In this document: one piece after another, positions 1-8,319 of the stretch | Numbering within the stretch: the first letter of the stretch is position 1 | Layout: each line of letters starts with the position of its first letter | NCBI RefSeq assembly: GCF_002135415.1 | Contig: NZ_NEGJ01000002.1 | Coordinates: forward strand, 248,001 to 312,000 | Origin: Acinetobacter sp. ANC 3832 | Lineage (GTDB): Bacteria; Pseudomonadota; Gammaproteobacteria; Pseudomonadales; Moraxellaceae | DNA: 64,000 nt | Direction: 5' to 3' | Notes under the pieces: generated by a model | Databases searched by the model: none | What the model saw: the letters and a program-made list of their open reading frames with translations, nothing else | Told to the model about the DNA's origin: nothing | Made by a program: the position numbers and the translations under genes

Positions 1-222
1 CTTAACGGTAAAACTTTAGAGAGAGAAAGCATGATTTAATTTACTTTTAAATAATATACATATGAGTATATTGTTATGCTTTTATCTTGTAATCGAATAT
101 AAAATTAAATACTTAGTCAATTTATTCATATAGATCAAAATTGCAAAAACATCTGCACCAGTCTAAACAAGTGCTTTATTTTATCTTCTAAACGAGCATA
201 AAAGGAGATCATCCCCAAAGTT

Positions 223-963
223 CTAAGCTGAAATTTTACCAATACGAAGCAATACGGGAAACTCTATATTCAGTGCATTTACATCCTGATTCTGCTTTAT
301 ATACGTTTCAAGTTGAGCCAAAGGGTTATCCTCATGCTTATTTTTATAATGCTTAATTGCAGACCATGTATTGATATAATCAAGTAATTGCGTAGCTGAC
401 CATTGATACTGCATCTTTAAATCAGGTGTAAGCAATTCATCAAATGGAAAAGGAATAGTTTTATATTCTTCATCAATATAACGACGTTCAAGATCCCAAT
501 AACCATTCAACTGGTTAAAATAGACATCATGAATCAGCTCATTGATTACTTTATGTTCAACGTGAATCAAACCATAACCTATCACCGCTAAAATACCATT
601 TGGTTTTAGGGTTCGTTTGACTTCATGATAAAAAGCCTCAAAATCAAACCAATGAATGGCTTGAGCAACCGTAATCAAATCAAAGCTATGTGTTGCAAAT
701 GATGTATGTTCTGCTGGCTGAATTTGATAGCTCACATTTTCAAAATAAGGAGCTTGTTGAAGCTGATTTTCACTTAAATCAGTCGCCACAATATGATCAA
801 AATAAGGCGTAAGCAGTTGCGTAAACTGCCCTGACCCTGCACCACAGTCCCATGCAAAATGACGATTAGGAACATATTTTAAAACTTCCTGAATGACGGT
901 CGCTGGGTAACTTGGACGGGCTTGCTGATAAAGCTGACTGTTGCTTGAGAATAAATCTTTCAT
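223..963 (-). CDS. Class I SAM-dependent methyltransferase
   Basis: A 246-residue soluble protein of the Methyltransf_11 type. The SAM-binding motif I is visible as DCGAGSGQF near residues 39-47, followed by an acidic end of strand 2 (VATDLS) and a post-motif with SFDLITVAQAIHWFD. The family transfers a methyl group from SAM, often to a small molecule. The substrate cannot be read from sequence; the overall form resembles trans-aconitate or ubiquinone-type methyltransferases without a diagnostic feature. It is monocistronic, facing the left edge, with no neighbour in the same operon. The ATG at 963 gives a full N-terminus, so the gene looks intact. The 222 bases to its left hold no gene I can support. 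Confidence 0.85.
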   Translation of the reverse strand: MKDLFSSNSQLYQQARPSYPATVIQEVLKYVPNRHFAWDCGAGSGQFTQLLTPYFDHIVATDLSENQLQQAPYFENVSYQIQPAEHTSFATHSFDLITVAQAIHWFDFEAFYHEVKRTLKPNGILAVIGYGLIHVEHKVINELIHDVYFNQLNGYWDLERRYIDEEYKTIPFPFDELLTPDLKMQYQWSATQLLDYINTWSAIKHYKNKHEDNPLAQLETYIKQNQDVNALNIEFPVLLRIGKISA

Positions 964-1104
964 TATCGTTGTAAAAATAGTTATAGATTTTCTAATGAAT
1001 ATAGTCGAATTATAAATTCAATCTATTATTTTTGTCCGACAAAATCTCGATTTCAACAAAGTTCATCTTCAGTTCTGCATTTCAAAAATCAGGCAATAAA
1101 AAAA

Positions 1105-1125
1105 CCTCAAACAATTTGTTTGAGG
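1105..1125 (-). terminator. Rho-independent terminator downstream of tRNA-Phe copy 1
   Basis: Perfect 8-bp hairpin CCTCAAAC/GTTTGAGG with a short AT loop. On the minus strand a T run follows, seen as the A run at 1097-1104 on the plus strand. It ends the tRNA-Phe transcript and could work in both directions because T residues also follow on the plus strand. Confidence 0.8.
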
Positions 1126-1137
1126 TTTTTTTGAATA

Positions 1138-1213
1138 TGGTGGCGAGACCCAGGTTCGAACTGGGGACACACGGATTTTCAATCCGTTGCTCTACCGACT
1201 GAGCTATCACGCC
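1138..1213 (-). tRNA. tRNA-Phe(GAA), copy 1
   Basis: A 76-nt cloverleaf with encoded CCA. The anticodon arm is ACGGA-TTGAAAA-TCCGT (anticodon GAA), the D arm has AGCTCAGTCGGTAGAGC, and the T arm is CCCAG-TTCGAAC-CTGGG. The acceptor strands GGCGTGA and TCTCGCC leave a U-U opposition at pair 5:68. An identical second copy lies 134 bp upstream, with a terminator between the two. Confidence 0.95.
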
Positions 1214-1300
1214 GTTGCGGTGTATTAAGCCGTATCTGAATATATTAGTCAATATAAATCATGACTTTTTTATTTGATCGGATATTTTTTACGCAAAAAA

Positions 1301-1323
1301 AATCTCTGATGGGATCAGAGATT
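1301..1323 (-). terminator. Rho-independent terminator downstream of tRNA-Phe copy 2
   Basis: Ten-base perfect stem AATCTCTGAT/ATCAGAGATT around a GGG loop. An A tract at 1295-1302 becomes the U tract on the minus strand. It separates the two tRNA-Phe genes, so each is probably its own transcription unit. Confidence 0.8.
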
Positions 1324-1347
1324 GAAACTTTAAATAAGTTTTGAATA

Positions 1348-1423
1348 TGGTGGCGAGACCCAGGTTCGAACTGGGGACACACGGATTTTCAATCCGTTGC
1401 TCTACCGACTGAGCTATCACGCC
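1348..1423 (-). tRNA. tRNA-Phe(GAA), copy 2
   Basis: Identical over all 76 nt to copy 1 at 1138-1213, including the CCA end, the GAA anticodon and the unpaired U5-U68 in the acceptor stem. The bases just past the CCA end (TATTCAA on the minus strand) are also shared, which points to a tandem duplication. Its own terminator lies at 1301-1323. Confidence 0.95.
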
Positions 1424-1550
1424 GTTGGGGCGTATTAAACAATCTAAACGTTTTAGCGTCAAGTATTGAATGCAGAAAAATTTATCAATAGTTTATTTTT
1501 ACAGCACAATTTGCTTGTTTTGATGTTTTAGCTATCAATCTTAATAAAAA

Positions 1551-1570
1551 AACAGCCCATTCAGGCTGTT
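1551..1570 (-). terminator. Terminator after the GNAT gene
   Basis: Stem AACAGCC/GGCTGTT with a 6-base loop. It is flanked by A7 on the left and T5 on the right, so it can act in both directions. It follows the stop codon of the acetyltransferase-like gene on the minus strand. Confidence 0.75.
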
Positions 1571-1596
1571 TTTAATCATATGCAGAGGATCTAAAG

Positions 1597-1974
1597 TTAA
1601 ATTTTACCAATATGTGCCAAGCAACGATGAATCGCGCCACATCCTGGTTCAAATACTTTTACACCTTTCTCTTCCTCGATACGACAAACTTCTTCAATCA
1701 GCCTTTCAGCCACGCCTCGCCCCCGATTCGCAGGATGAACAACAATATTTTCTAAAGTTTTACTCTCCCCTTGACCTGTACACCAAACCGCACCAATAAT
1801 CTTGGTATTAAATTCTGCTGTATAAAGTAAGGTATACTGAGCTAAGTTTTGCTCAAGTTGTTCTATGGCATCTTTTCCATCACCGAACTCAGGACTTGTG
1901 TCATACAGTCGCTCGAGTTGATCGCGAACTTCTTCATTGTCTAGTGAAGTTTTGGCATGTACGGTAATAGGCAT
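1597..1974 (-). CDS. GNAT-fold protein, PanZ/PanM-like acetyl-CoA sensor
   Basis: 125 residues with a GNAT acetyl-CoA site: the core strand TLENIVVHP followed by the pyrophosphate loop RGRGVAERL near residues 84-92. Length and layout match PanZ (PanM), which binds acetyl-CoA and triggers self-cleavage of aspartate decarboxylase PanD, so linking pantothenate synthesis to the CoA pool. I base that assignment on general resemblance, not an alignment. A plain small-molecule N-acetyltransferase is the alternative. The gene diverges from hisB, its ATG at 1974 is 98 bp from the hisB start, and it ends before a strong terminator. Confidence 0.7.
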   Translation of the reverse strand: MPITVHAKTSLDNEEVRDQLERLYDTSPEFGDGKDAIEQLEQNLAQYTLLYTAEFNTKIIGAVWCTGQGESKTLENIVVHPANRGRGVAERLIEEVCRIEEEKGVKVFEPGCGAIHRCLAHIGKI

Positions 1975-2072
1975 TGATTAACCCTCCAGAGCAATCTAAT
2001 ATGCGATGACTTTCGTCACCGCGAAAAACATTTTAACATCAATCATTTTTGACGTTTTTGAGGAACGTGTCT

Positions 2073-2666
2073 ATGACGCAACGTATCAGTGAAGTGGTAA
2101 GAAACACCAACGAAACCAAAATCCGAGTTCGTGTGAATCTTGATGGTACGGGTCAAGGCACCCTCAATACAGGTGTTCCATTTTTAGACCATATGATTGA
2201 TCAAATCAAGCGTCATGGACTATTTGATATTGATATTCATTGTGATGGCGACTTAGATATTGATGATCATCACACTGTGGAAGACTGTGGTATCACGCTT
2301 GGACAGGCTTTTGCACAAGCTTTGGGTGATAAAAAAGGCTTACGTCGTTATGGTCATTTCTATGCACCACTTGATGAAGCTTTAAGCAGAGTTGTGGTTG
2401 ATTTATCTGGTCGTCCAGGTTTATGGATGGATATTCCATTCACTCGTGCCCGTATTGGTACCTTTGATGTGGATTTATTCTCTGAATTTTTCCAAGGTTT
2501 TGTGAATCATTCACTGATGACACTGCACATTGATAACCTAAAAGGTAAAAATAGTCATCACCAAATCGAATGCACATTTAAAGCATTTGCTCGTGCACTT
2601 CGTATGGCATGTGAGATTGATCCACGCGCTGAAAATACTGTTGCTTCAACCAAAGGTAGTTTGTAA
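2073..2666 (+). CDS. hisB: Imidazoleglycerol-phosphate dehydratase
   Basis: Monofunctional HisB, 197 residues, sixth step of histidine synthesis (imidazole glycerol phosphate to imidazole acetol phosphate). The metal-binding repeats DDHHTVED (about residues 64-71) and NSHHQIE (about 143-149) are both present. I chose the ATG at 2073, because GAGGAA sits 6-12 bases upstream and the protein then begins MTQRISEV, as usual for the family. A TTG at 2049 would add eight unconserved residues. The stop overlaps the hisH start by one base (TAATG), so the pair is translationally coupled. There is no N-terminal phosphatase domain as in the enteric bifunctional enzyme. Confidence 0.97.
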   Translation: MTQRISEVVRNTNETKIRVRVNLDGTGQGTLNTGVPFLDHMIDQIKRHGLFDIDIHCDGDLDIDDHHTVEDCGITLGQAFAQALGDKKGLRRYGHFYAPLDEALSRVVVDLSGRPGLWMDIPFTRARIGTFDVDLFSEFFQGFVNHSLMTLHIDNLKGKNSHHQIECTFKAFARALRMACEIDPRAENTVASTKGSL

Positions 2667-3283
2667 TGACCCGAATTGCCCTTCTTGACTATGGCATGGG
2701 AAATCTACATTCAGCAGCAAAAGCACTTGAACATGTCGGTGCTACTGTTGATGTGACCAATGATCCAAAACTCATTGCTCAAGCTGATAAAATTGTATTT
2801 CCAGGTGTAGGCGCAATGCGTGACTGCATTCAAGGCATGCGTGAAGCAGGTATTGATGAAGTAGTACGCAATGCTGCTTTCAATAAGCCTGTTTTAGCCA
2901 TTTGCGTAGGCATGCAAGCTTTGCTTGAATCATCTGAAGAAAATGGTGGTTCAAAGGCTTTGGGGATTTTTAAAGGTGTTGTCAAACATTTCCCTGAGAT
3001 GAGCGGCTTAAAAGTTCCACATATGGGTTGGAATCAAGTCCATCAAGCAGATCCGAGCCATCCAATGTGGAAAAACATTGAGCAAGACGCCCGTTTCTAC
3101 TTTGTGCATAGCTATTATGTTCAACCAGAAGACTCTAGCTTAGTTGCAGCAACCTGTGATTACGGTATTGACTTTTGCACTGCTATTCATAAAGAAAATT
3201 TGTTTGCAACACAGTTCCACCCAGAAAAAAGTCATACCGCTGGTTTACAGTTGTTAAAAAACTTTGTGGAATGGAAAGTTTAA
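2666..3283 (+). CDS. hisH: Imidazole glycerol phosphate synthase, glutaminase subunit
   Basis: Class I glutamine amidotransferase of 205 residues. It supplies ammonia to HisF, whose gene lies 7 kb away in this window. The oxyanion-strand sequence PGVGAM (about residues 46-51), nucleophile Cys80 in ICVGMQ, and the catalytic His-Glu pair in QFHPEKS near the C-terminus are all intact. It starts inside the hisB stop codon (TAATG). A strong terminator follows at 3301-3328, so hisB-hisH form a two-gene unit. Confidence 0.97.
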   Translation: MTRIALLDYGMGNLHSAAKALEHVGATVDVTNDPKLIAQADKIVFPGVGAMRDCIQGMREAGIDEVVRNAAFNKPVLAICVGMQALLESSEENGGSKALGIFKGVVKHFPEMSGLKVPHMGWNQVHQADPSHPMWKNIEQDARFYFVHSYYVQPEDSSLVAATCDYGIDFCTAIHKENLFATQFHPEKSHTAGLQLLKNFVEWKV

Positions 3284-3300
3284 TCTTTCATTCCAAAGTA

Positions 3301-3328
3301 AAAAAGCTCATCACATGATGAGCTTTTT
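3301..3328 (+). terminator. hisBH terminator
   Basis: Perfect 13-bp inverted repeat AAAAAGCTCATCA/TGATGAGCTTTTT with a 2-base centre, ending in a T tract. It lies 18 bp after the hisH stop codon. Confidence 0.88.
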
Positions 3329-3443
3329 ATAAAAAAATATAAGCTACTTTCTTTTATCCATTATTTTTACTATTATCTGATTAATTTTAAAACAATATGT
3401 AAAATTTTACCTTTTCTACAACAACTCTAAAATTAAATTTAAA

Positions 3444-3986
3444 ATGAGTAATACAATGAATTCACCTAGACAAAATCAAGATTCACCCTTAAGTGCAAAT
3501 GGTCGTTTCGGAAGACTCTCTTATTTAGGATGGAATATGTTATTAGGATTAATAACTGTCCTCATTGTTACTATTATCGCACTCATTGCACCAAGTATAC
3601 TACCAACAAATCCTAGTGAAAAACTATCAATAGCGACTATCGTATTCTTTGTCATTATTTATGCTTTCATGATCTATTTTTCATTTATATTTACAATACG
3701 TCGGTTACATGACCGTGATCATAGTGGCTGGTTATCTTTAGTTATATTCATCCCCATAATTAATTTCTTTTTTATCCTATACTTAATTTTTGCTCCAGGA
3801 ACTCAGGGTTCAAACAATTTTGGTGCACCACGTATTACTAAAACATGGGAAAAAATTTTAGGATGGATGTATGTGCTTATATTCCCACTAGGAATTTTAG
3901 CAGCAATTTCTATTCCTGCTTATCAAGACTACGTTAAGCGTGCTCAGCAAATGCAGTTAGAACAAAATATAAATCATTCTGAATGA
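3444..3986 (+). CDS. DUF805 membrane protein with a pilin-like C-terminal segment
   Basis: 180 residues. The N-terminal mark NGRFGRLSY (19-27), the central RRLHDRDHSGW (86-96) and the stretch FFFILYLIFAPGTQGSNNFG are typical of DUF805 inner-membrane proteins, whose function is unknown. Three hydrophobic segments are visible. The C-terminal part is unusual: residues 150-168 read GILAAISIPAYQDYVKRAQ, close to the transmembrane start of type IV major pilins, but without the prepilin cleavage motif before it. A paralogue at 61944-62525 lacks this tail. No good ribosome site is visible; ATG 3444 and ATG 3456 are both possible. It is a single-gene unit ending in a shared terminator. Confidence 0.85.
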   Translation: MSNTMNSPRQNQDSPLSANGRFGRLSYLGWNMLLGLITVLIVTIIALIAPSILPTNPSEKLSIATIVFFVIIYAFMIYFSFIFTIRRLHDRDHSGWLSLVIFIPIINFFFILYLIFAPGTQGSNNFGAPRITKTWEKILGWMYVLIFPLGILAAISIPAYQDYVKRAQQMQLEQNINHSE

Positions 3987-3993
3987 TTTCAAA

Positions 3994-4023
3994 ATAAAAG
4001 CCTTCTCACTTGAAGGCTTTTAT
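3994..4023. terminator. Bidirectional terminator between DUF805 and HTH genes
   Basis: Twelve-base perfect stem ATAAAAGCCTTC/GAAGGCTTTTAT with a TCACTT loop, between convergent genes. The right arm touches the stop codon of the HTH gene. Confidence 0.82.
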
Positions 4024-4424
4024 TAATCCCTTGTCACAAAACCACCTTCCAATGGTTCTACACTAATTTTAATCTCTGCTTTTAAATTTAAAGCCGCATA
4101 ACGTGCTTTAATTTCCATCATCAATTGATCAACAGAAGCATTTTTTAAATCAAACTCAGATTGTTCATACGCTTTGGTTGCTAAATCTGCTTTTTCTTCA
4201 TTTTTAGATTCAGAATTCCAACGCTCCGTCACACCAACCAAACGCGCTAACTCAATTAAACTCTGTGCCGTACTTGGGGTCGAGTTTTGGAACCATTTAC
4301 TCATTGTTCCTTTCGAAATCTCAAGAATATTCACAATATCTATTGGCTTAATCTGTTTATCTTGAATGAGTTGTTTAATTTTTTTTGCGCCTTCTATAAA
4401 AAGGTCATCTTCCCTATCACTCAT
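4023..4424 (-). CDS. Helix-turn-helix (Cro/C1-like) protein
   Basis: 133 residues. Residues about 10-65 fit an XRE-type helix-turn-helix, with IVNILEISKGTMSKWFQNSTPS as the probable turn and recognition helix. The remaining 70 residues are charged and helical, ending in a short beta-like tail (AEIKISVEPLEGGFVTRD). No enzymatic motif is visible. It may be a stand-alone transcription regulator; its target is unknown. It is convergent with the DUF805 gene and divergent from the exonuclease gene 105 bp away, which is the only neighbour it could obviously control. Confidence 0.7.
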   Translation of the reverse strand: MSDREDDLFIEGAKKIKQLIQDKQIKPIDIVNILEISKGTMSKWFQNSTPSTAQSLIELARLVGVTERWNSESKNEEKADLATKAYEQSEFDLKNASVDQLMMEIKARYAALNLKAEIKISVEPLEGGFVTRD

Positions 4425-4529
4425 CTTTGATTACCCTAAATAACTTCCTGACGATTATCACTCAAACTAACATTTCTTGCTCATTTTTTGTTATAACATT
4501 TTTAATATATAAGCCTTTTGTGATTTATT

Positions 4530-5192
4530 TTGCACACTCCTGAAACCATACTCCCAAGCAAAGAACAAATTGCACTCTTGCCTCGTTTTCAGAACCTCAA
4601 ATCTGAACAGATTTTGGTGATCAATACACTCGAACAATGTCATGCCATTGCAGATGAATTAACAACAGCAGCACTACTGGGTTTTGACTCTGAATCCAAA
4701 CCCACATTTACCAAAGGTGAAATATCGACAGGTCCTCATTTGATCCAACTTGCGACATTTGAAAAAGCCTATTTATTCCAAGTTAACTCTGAAATTTTAG
4801 AATTTTTAAAACCCATTTTTGCAAACCATGACCAAATTAAAGTCGGCTTTGGCTTAAAAAATGATGCGCATCTTTTTCGTAAAAAAGGAATAGAACTGAA
4901 TAGCATCATCGAACTCTCTAAATGCTTCTCAAGCTTTGGTTTTACCAATCCAATGGGACTCAAAAATGTGATGGCGCTATTATTTCGAGTCAATTTCCCC
5001 AAAAGTAAAACCATCAGTACATCCAATTGGTCTCGTAAAATACTCTCTCCGCAACAAGTTGATTACGCTGCTGCAGATGCTTATGCACCTGTCCTAGTCT
5101 TTGAAGAATTACTTCGTTTAGATTTAATTCCTCAAACAATTCCAAATACATCCTTAAAATTAAGGATTCGTCCAAATAAAAGCGCTGTTTGA
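4530..5192 (+). CDS. DEDDy 3'-5' exonuclease, RNase D-like
   Basis: 220 residues with all three exonuclease motifs: Exo I GFDSES (Asp53, Glu55), Exo II VGFGLKNDAHLF (Asp112) and Exo III YAAADAY (Tyr179, Asp183). This is the catalytic set of the RNase D/WRN exonuclease fold. There is no HRDC domain, so it is a minimal single-domain protein like the 3'-5' exonuclease domain 2 group. Whether it acts on RNA or DNA cannot be read. The frame opens right after a TGA at 4521 and no ATG is near, so a TTG at 4530 is the likely start. It precedes hisA by 76 bp and may share its transcript. Confidence 0.85.
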   Translation: MHTPETILPSKEQIALLPRFQNLKSEQILVINTLEQCHAIADELTTAALLGFDSESKPTFTKGEISTGPHLIQLATFEKAYLFQVNSEILEFLKPIFANHDQIKVGFGLKNDAHLFRKKGIELNSIIELSKCFSSFGFTNPMGLKNVMALLFRVNFPKSKTISTSNWSRKILSPQQVDYAAADAYAPVLVFEELLRLDLIPQTIPNTSLKLRIRPNKSAV

Positions 5193-5268
5193 TACTTAGA
5201 TATTGAGCAATACTTTGCTAAGATTGCGCACAATACATTCTTTATAAGATTTAGCGAGGAGCGCGAGC

Positions 5269-6000
5269 ATGCTGATCATTCCTGCAATTGACCTGAAAGA
5301 TGGCAAATGTGTCCGTTTAAAACAAGGTCGTATGGAAGACGATACTGTATTTTCTGATGATCCAGTTGCAACTGCACAACATTGGGTCAATGAAGGCGCA
5401 CGTCGCTTACATTTGGTCGATTTAAATGGTGCTTTTGCAGGTACGCCAATCCATAAGCCAGTAGTTGAAGCAATCGCTCGTGCGCAACCTGAACTTCCAA
5501 TTCAAATTGGTGGTGGTATCCGCTCACTTGAAACCATTGAGCATTATTTAGATGCAGGCGTTTCTTTTGTGATTATTGGGACGAAAGCCGTTCAAGATCC
5601 TAGCTTTGTTGAAGAAGCATGTAAAAAATTCGCGGGCCATATTATTGTCGGTATTGATGCAATGAATGGCATGGTTGCAACCGATGGTTGGGCGAATGTG
5701 ACAGATGTAAAAGCCATTGACCTTGCAAAACGTTTTGCTGATGCAGGCGTATCTAGCATTGTCTATACCGATATTGCTCGTGATGGCATGATGCAAGGTG
5801 TCAACATTGAACAAACTGTCAATTTAGCAACCTATTCAGGCTTGCCTGTCATTGCTTCTGGTGGTGTGACCAATCTTGATGATGTACGCAATTTAAAAGG
5901 TCAACCTGGCATTTTAGGTGCAATTACAGGTCGTGCAATTTACGAAGGTACATTAAACCTGCGTGAAGCTCAGTCTTTGTGGGATGATCAATCCATTTAA
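5269..6000 (+). CDS. hisA: Phosphoribosylformimino-5-aminoimidazole carboxamide ribotide isomerase
   Basis: 243-residue (beta/alpha)8 barrel that isomerises ProFAR to PRFAR, the step before HisF/HisH. Catalytic Asp8 (IPAIDLKDG) and Asp130 (GIDAMNG) are present, and the phosphate loops GGGIRS and SGGVTN are intact. The ATG at 5269 has a GAGG box about 12 bases upstream. It is separated from hisBH by the DUF805, HTH and exonuclease genes, and from hisF by a further 4 kb. A perfect palindromic terminator follows at 6023-6048. Confidence 0.97.
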   Translation: MLIIPAIDLKDGKCVRLKQGRMEDDTVFSDDPVATAQHWVNEGARRLHLVDLNGAFAGTPIHKPVVEAIARAQPELPIQIGGGIRSLETIEHYLDAGVSFVIIGTKAVQDPSFVEEACKKFAGHIIVGIDAMNGMVATDGWANVTDVKAIDLAKRFADAGVSSIVYTDIARDGMMQGVNIEQTVNLATYSGLPVIASGGVTNLDDVRNLKGQPGILGAITGRAIYEGTLNLREAQSLWDDQSI

Positions 6001-6022
6001 AACGTACTGTTTTAAATGATGT

Positions 6023-6048
6023 AAAAGAGATCCAATTGGATCTCTTTT
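6023..6048. terminator. hisA / ABM terminator
   Basis: Perfect 26-base palindrome built on AAAAGAGATCC/GGATCTCTTTT, followed by T residues on both strands. It serves convergent hisA and the ABM-domain gene whose stop is at 6049. Confidence 0.82.
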
Positions 6049-6342
6049 TTATCCCAAAGTATTTTCAAAATGTTGCATTTCAATTTTACTGACTAGAAAC
6101 GGCTTCATCGCATTAAACCAATGTTTAAACTCTTCTGTTTTCATAAAAACGTCGGTATGTACTTCTAAATCAGTCCAATAAATTTGTAGAATATAATTTT
6201 GCTTGTTTTCAATACCACGGATCAGTTTGAATTTTTCACAACCTTGTGCATTGCGGAACACATCCGAAACTTCATAAAACTTTTTTTCAAAGGCTTGTTG
6301 TTGACCATCAATAATATGGAATATCGCTTGTTCTATGACCAT
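6049..6342 (-). CDS. ABM-superfamily (dimeric alpha-beta barrel) protein
   Basis: 97 residues of the antibiotic biosynthesis monooxygenase (ABM) fold: N-terminal strand IEQAIFHI, a helix, GCEKFKLIRGIENKQNYILQIYWTDLEVHTD, then a helix FKHWFNAMKPFL. These small ferredoxin-like dimers include quinol monooxygenases and haem-degrading enzymes, but no diagnostic residue is visible, so activity is open. A paralogue at 7568-7876 shares the layout, including the W-x-x-L-E-x-HT motif. The two lie on the same strand either side of an EamA transporter on the other strand. Confidence 0.75.
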   Translation of the reverse strand: MVIEQAIFHIIDGQQQAFEKKFYEVSDVFRNAQGCEKFKLIRGIENKQNYILQIYWTDLEVHTDVFMKTEEFKHWFNAMKPFLVSKIEMQHFENTLG

Positions 6343-6618
6343 GACTTAAACTCCTCTAAGTGTTCTTTTTAGCCAGTTTAATACTTTTGATATAACACAG
6401 GTATGAAATAACGTAGAACTTTTGAAATGTGAAGCATTCTACATCATGCCCTTTTCATTCATATTTAAAGAGAAAAGGAAAAAACCATAAACACGAATTT
6501 AAAACATCTATCAAATTAGATATTCAGGGACAAGCCCTCGATTCATATTCTTATAAAATTCATTCATTAAATACACGATAAGCGTAGAATATATACTCTT
6601 TGTTCTCCCTCATTGAAT

Positions 6619-7542
6619 ATGCAATCGCCCACTTTTTTATCCCAAAATCATATATTTTCAAAATATACCCCTCAACTTTCCCTGATTTTAATTACCATGA
6701 TTTGGGGTGGCACATTTATAACAGTACAATATGCACTCAATTTTAGTAGCCCGATGTTCTTTGTCGGTTGCCGTTTTCTAGCAGCAACGATTATTGTTGG
6801 ATTACTTTCTTGGTCTGATTTAAAAGGCATAACCAGACAAGACTTATATGCGGGCAGTTTAATTGGCCTAACTATCGCCATTGGTTATGGTACACAAACG
6901 ATTGGTTTAAAAAGTATCAGCAGTAGTGAATCTGCATTTTTAACTGCTCTATATGTTCCTTTAGTCCCTATTTTGCTTTTACTGGTTTTCCGTAAAATCC
7001 CACATTTGATGACATGGATTGGTGTATCCTTTGCCTTTATTGGATTGGTGTTTTTGACAGGCAATGGTTTTAGGCAAATTTCTCTTAATTTTGGACAAAG
7101 TATTACGATTTTAGGTTCAATTGCCATCGCCATGGAAATCATCCTGATTAGCTACTTTGCCAGTAAAGTAAACTTACGACGTGTCACTGTCATTCAGCTT
7201 GCTGTAGCATCTCTGTTGGCTTTTGCCTCAATGCCTTTGGTCGGTGAATATCATTTACCCCAATTCTCATGGGTCTTGATTGCCGTTGCTATTGGATTAG
7301 GACTTGCGAGTGCTGTTATTCAATTGACCATGAATTGGGCTCAACGCTCTGTTGCTCCATCCCAAGCTGCAATTATTTATGCAGTTGAACCCATTTGGGC
7401 TGCGATATTTGGACGAATTGCAGGTGAGCGCTTACCTATTTTGGCTTTAATTGGTGGATTATTTGTTGTTCTAGGTGTTATTGTGAGTGAGTTAAAGCCA
7501 AAGTTTTTGAATAAAATTTCATCTAAAAAAGAGCTCAATTAA
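6619..7542 (+). CDS. EamA-family (DMT) transporter
   Basis: 307 residues with ten hydrophobic segments in two five-helix repeats, the plan of the drug/metabolite transporter superfamily. Telling pieces are MIWGGTFITVQYAL near the N-terminus and the second-repeat end AAIIYAVEPIWAAIFGRIAGERL. It probably exports metabolites or amino acids; the substrate is unknown. I chose ATG 6619; a TTG two codons earlier (6613) is possible, and no clear ribosome site separates them. It is flanked by two ABM-domain genes on the opposite strand. Confidence 0.85.
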   Translation: MQSPTFLSQNHIFSKYTPQLSLILITMIWGGTFITVQYALNFSSPMFFVGCRFLAATIIVGLLSWSDLKGITRQDLYAGSLIGLTIAIGYGTQTIGLKSISSSESAFLTALYVPLVPILLLLVFRKIPHLMTWIGVSFAFIGLVFLTGNGFRQISLNFGQSITILGSIAIAMEIILISYFASKVNLRRVTVIQLAVASLLAFASMPLVGEYHLPQFSWVLIAVAIGLGLASAVIQLTMNWAQRSVAPSQAAIIYAVEPIWAAIFGRIAGERLPILALIGGLFVVLGVIVSELKPKFLNKISSKKELN

Positions 7543-7549
7543 GCTCTTT
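7528..7549. terminator. Hairpin across the EamA stop codon
   Basis: Stem AAAGAGCT/AGCTCTTT around a CAATTA loop that holds the EamA stop codon. The T tract is good only on the minus strand (A run at 7525-7530), so it fits best as terminator of the convergent ABM gene. Confidence 0.55.
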
Positions 7550-7567
7550 GATGTTTAGTTATTCAGA

Positions 7568-7876
7568 TCATTCCTTCTTCTTTAACAACATACAGGGTTC
7601 ATAATATTCTACGGTTGGCATGGGATCATAAAAGTGATGCAACAATGCTTTCCAGTCTAAATATGCCTCAGATTTTCTAAACCCTTCAGTATGGTCTTCT
7701 AACTTATCCCAAAAAACCAGTAAAATATAACGATGTGGATTGTCTATATTTTTAATCAATTGCACTGCATTTAAACCCTGCATTGGATAAATAATTTGTT
7801 GAGCTTGCTTAAATGCAAGCTCAAAAGCCTGACTCTGCTCAGGCTTGATAGTCAAATGCACATGCTCAATAATCAT
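7568..7876 (-). CDS. Second ABM-superfamily protein
   Basis: 102 residues, same fold and order of elements as the 97-residue protein at 6049-6342: IIEHVHLTIKPEQSQAF, the strand RYILLVFWDKLEDHTEGF and the helix AYLDWKALLHHF. It is extended at the C-terminus by EYYEPCMLLKKKE. Likely a small dimeric monooxygenase or binding protein of unknown substrate. It lies 21 bp after the DUF4870-like gene at 7898-8290 on the same strand and may be cotranscribed with it and with 8320-8949. Confidence 0.75.
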   Translation of the reverse strand: MIIEHVHLTIKPEQSQAFELAFKQAQQIIYPMQGLNAVQLIKNIDNPHRYILLVFWDKLEDHTEGFRKSEAYLDWKALLHHFYDPMPTVEYYEPCMLLKKKE

Positions 7877-7897
7877 TTAGACCACTCAGCTTTTGCA

Positions 7898-8290
7898 TTA
7901 TGAATACATTGCTTTGTTATCATTTAAAGCAATGATGCCTCGAATTGCACGATACACAATCCAAACCCAAGACAGACCAATCACAAATAAACAAAATGTT
8001 CCTGCACCCAATGCTACGCCAGCAAAGGCAGTTGCATTTTGACCTGTAAAAAATAGGAAGATGAAAGGAACAAAGGCAATGATATTCCAAATTAAATACC
8101 ACCAAAACGTACGAATTTGCCATTTAAAATGGCTTTCAAAAATCGTACCTCGAACAGAATCCATCTTCACATAGTTAATAATTAAAGCGATAACAGCCAA
8201 AATACCCGCTGAAGCAATCGCAATAATATAAAGTGCGTAAAGAATAAAGGTAAGCGTTTTATTTTGACTTTGATCTATGCTTGTATTCAT
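7898..8290 (-). CDS. DUF4870-like membrane protein
   Basis: 130 residues with three to four predicted membrane helices (about 14-38, 60-80, 88-115). The segment SHFKWQIRTFWWYLIW, followed by a second helix pair and the ending WIVYRAIRGIIALNDNKAM, is the pattern of DUF4870-type proteins. Their role is unknown, possibly in membrane organisation. It sits 29 bp downstream of the cold-shock/DUF1294 gene on the same strand, suggesting one transcript. Confidence 0.75.
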   Translation of the reverse strand: MNTSIDQSQNKTLTFILYALYIIAIASAGILAVIALIINYVKMDSVRGTIFESHFKWQIRTFWWYLIWNIIAFVPFIFLFFTGQNATAFAGVALGAGTFCLFVIGLSWVWIVYRAIRGIIALNDNKAMYS

Positions 8291-8319
8291 CTACTTGCCC
8301 CTTATGCTTAATTTTTCCT

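Noticed and set aside
5548..5814. Open frame on the minus strand inside hisA
   Set aside because: Antisense to a complete, motif-bearing gene; composition is that of a reverse-read coding region and there is no ribosome site.
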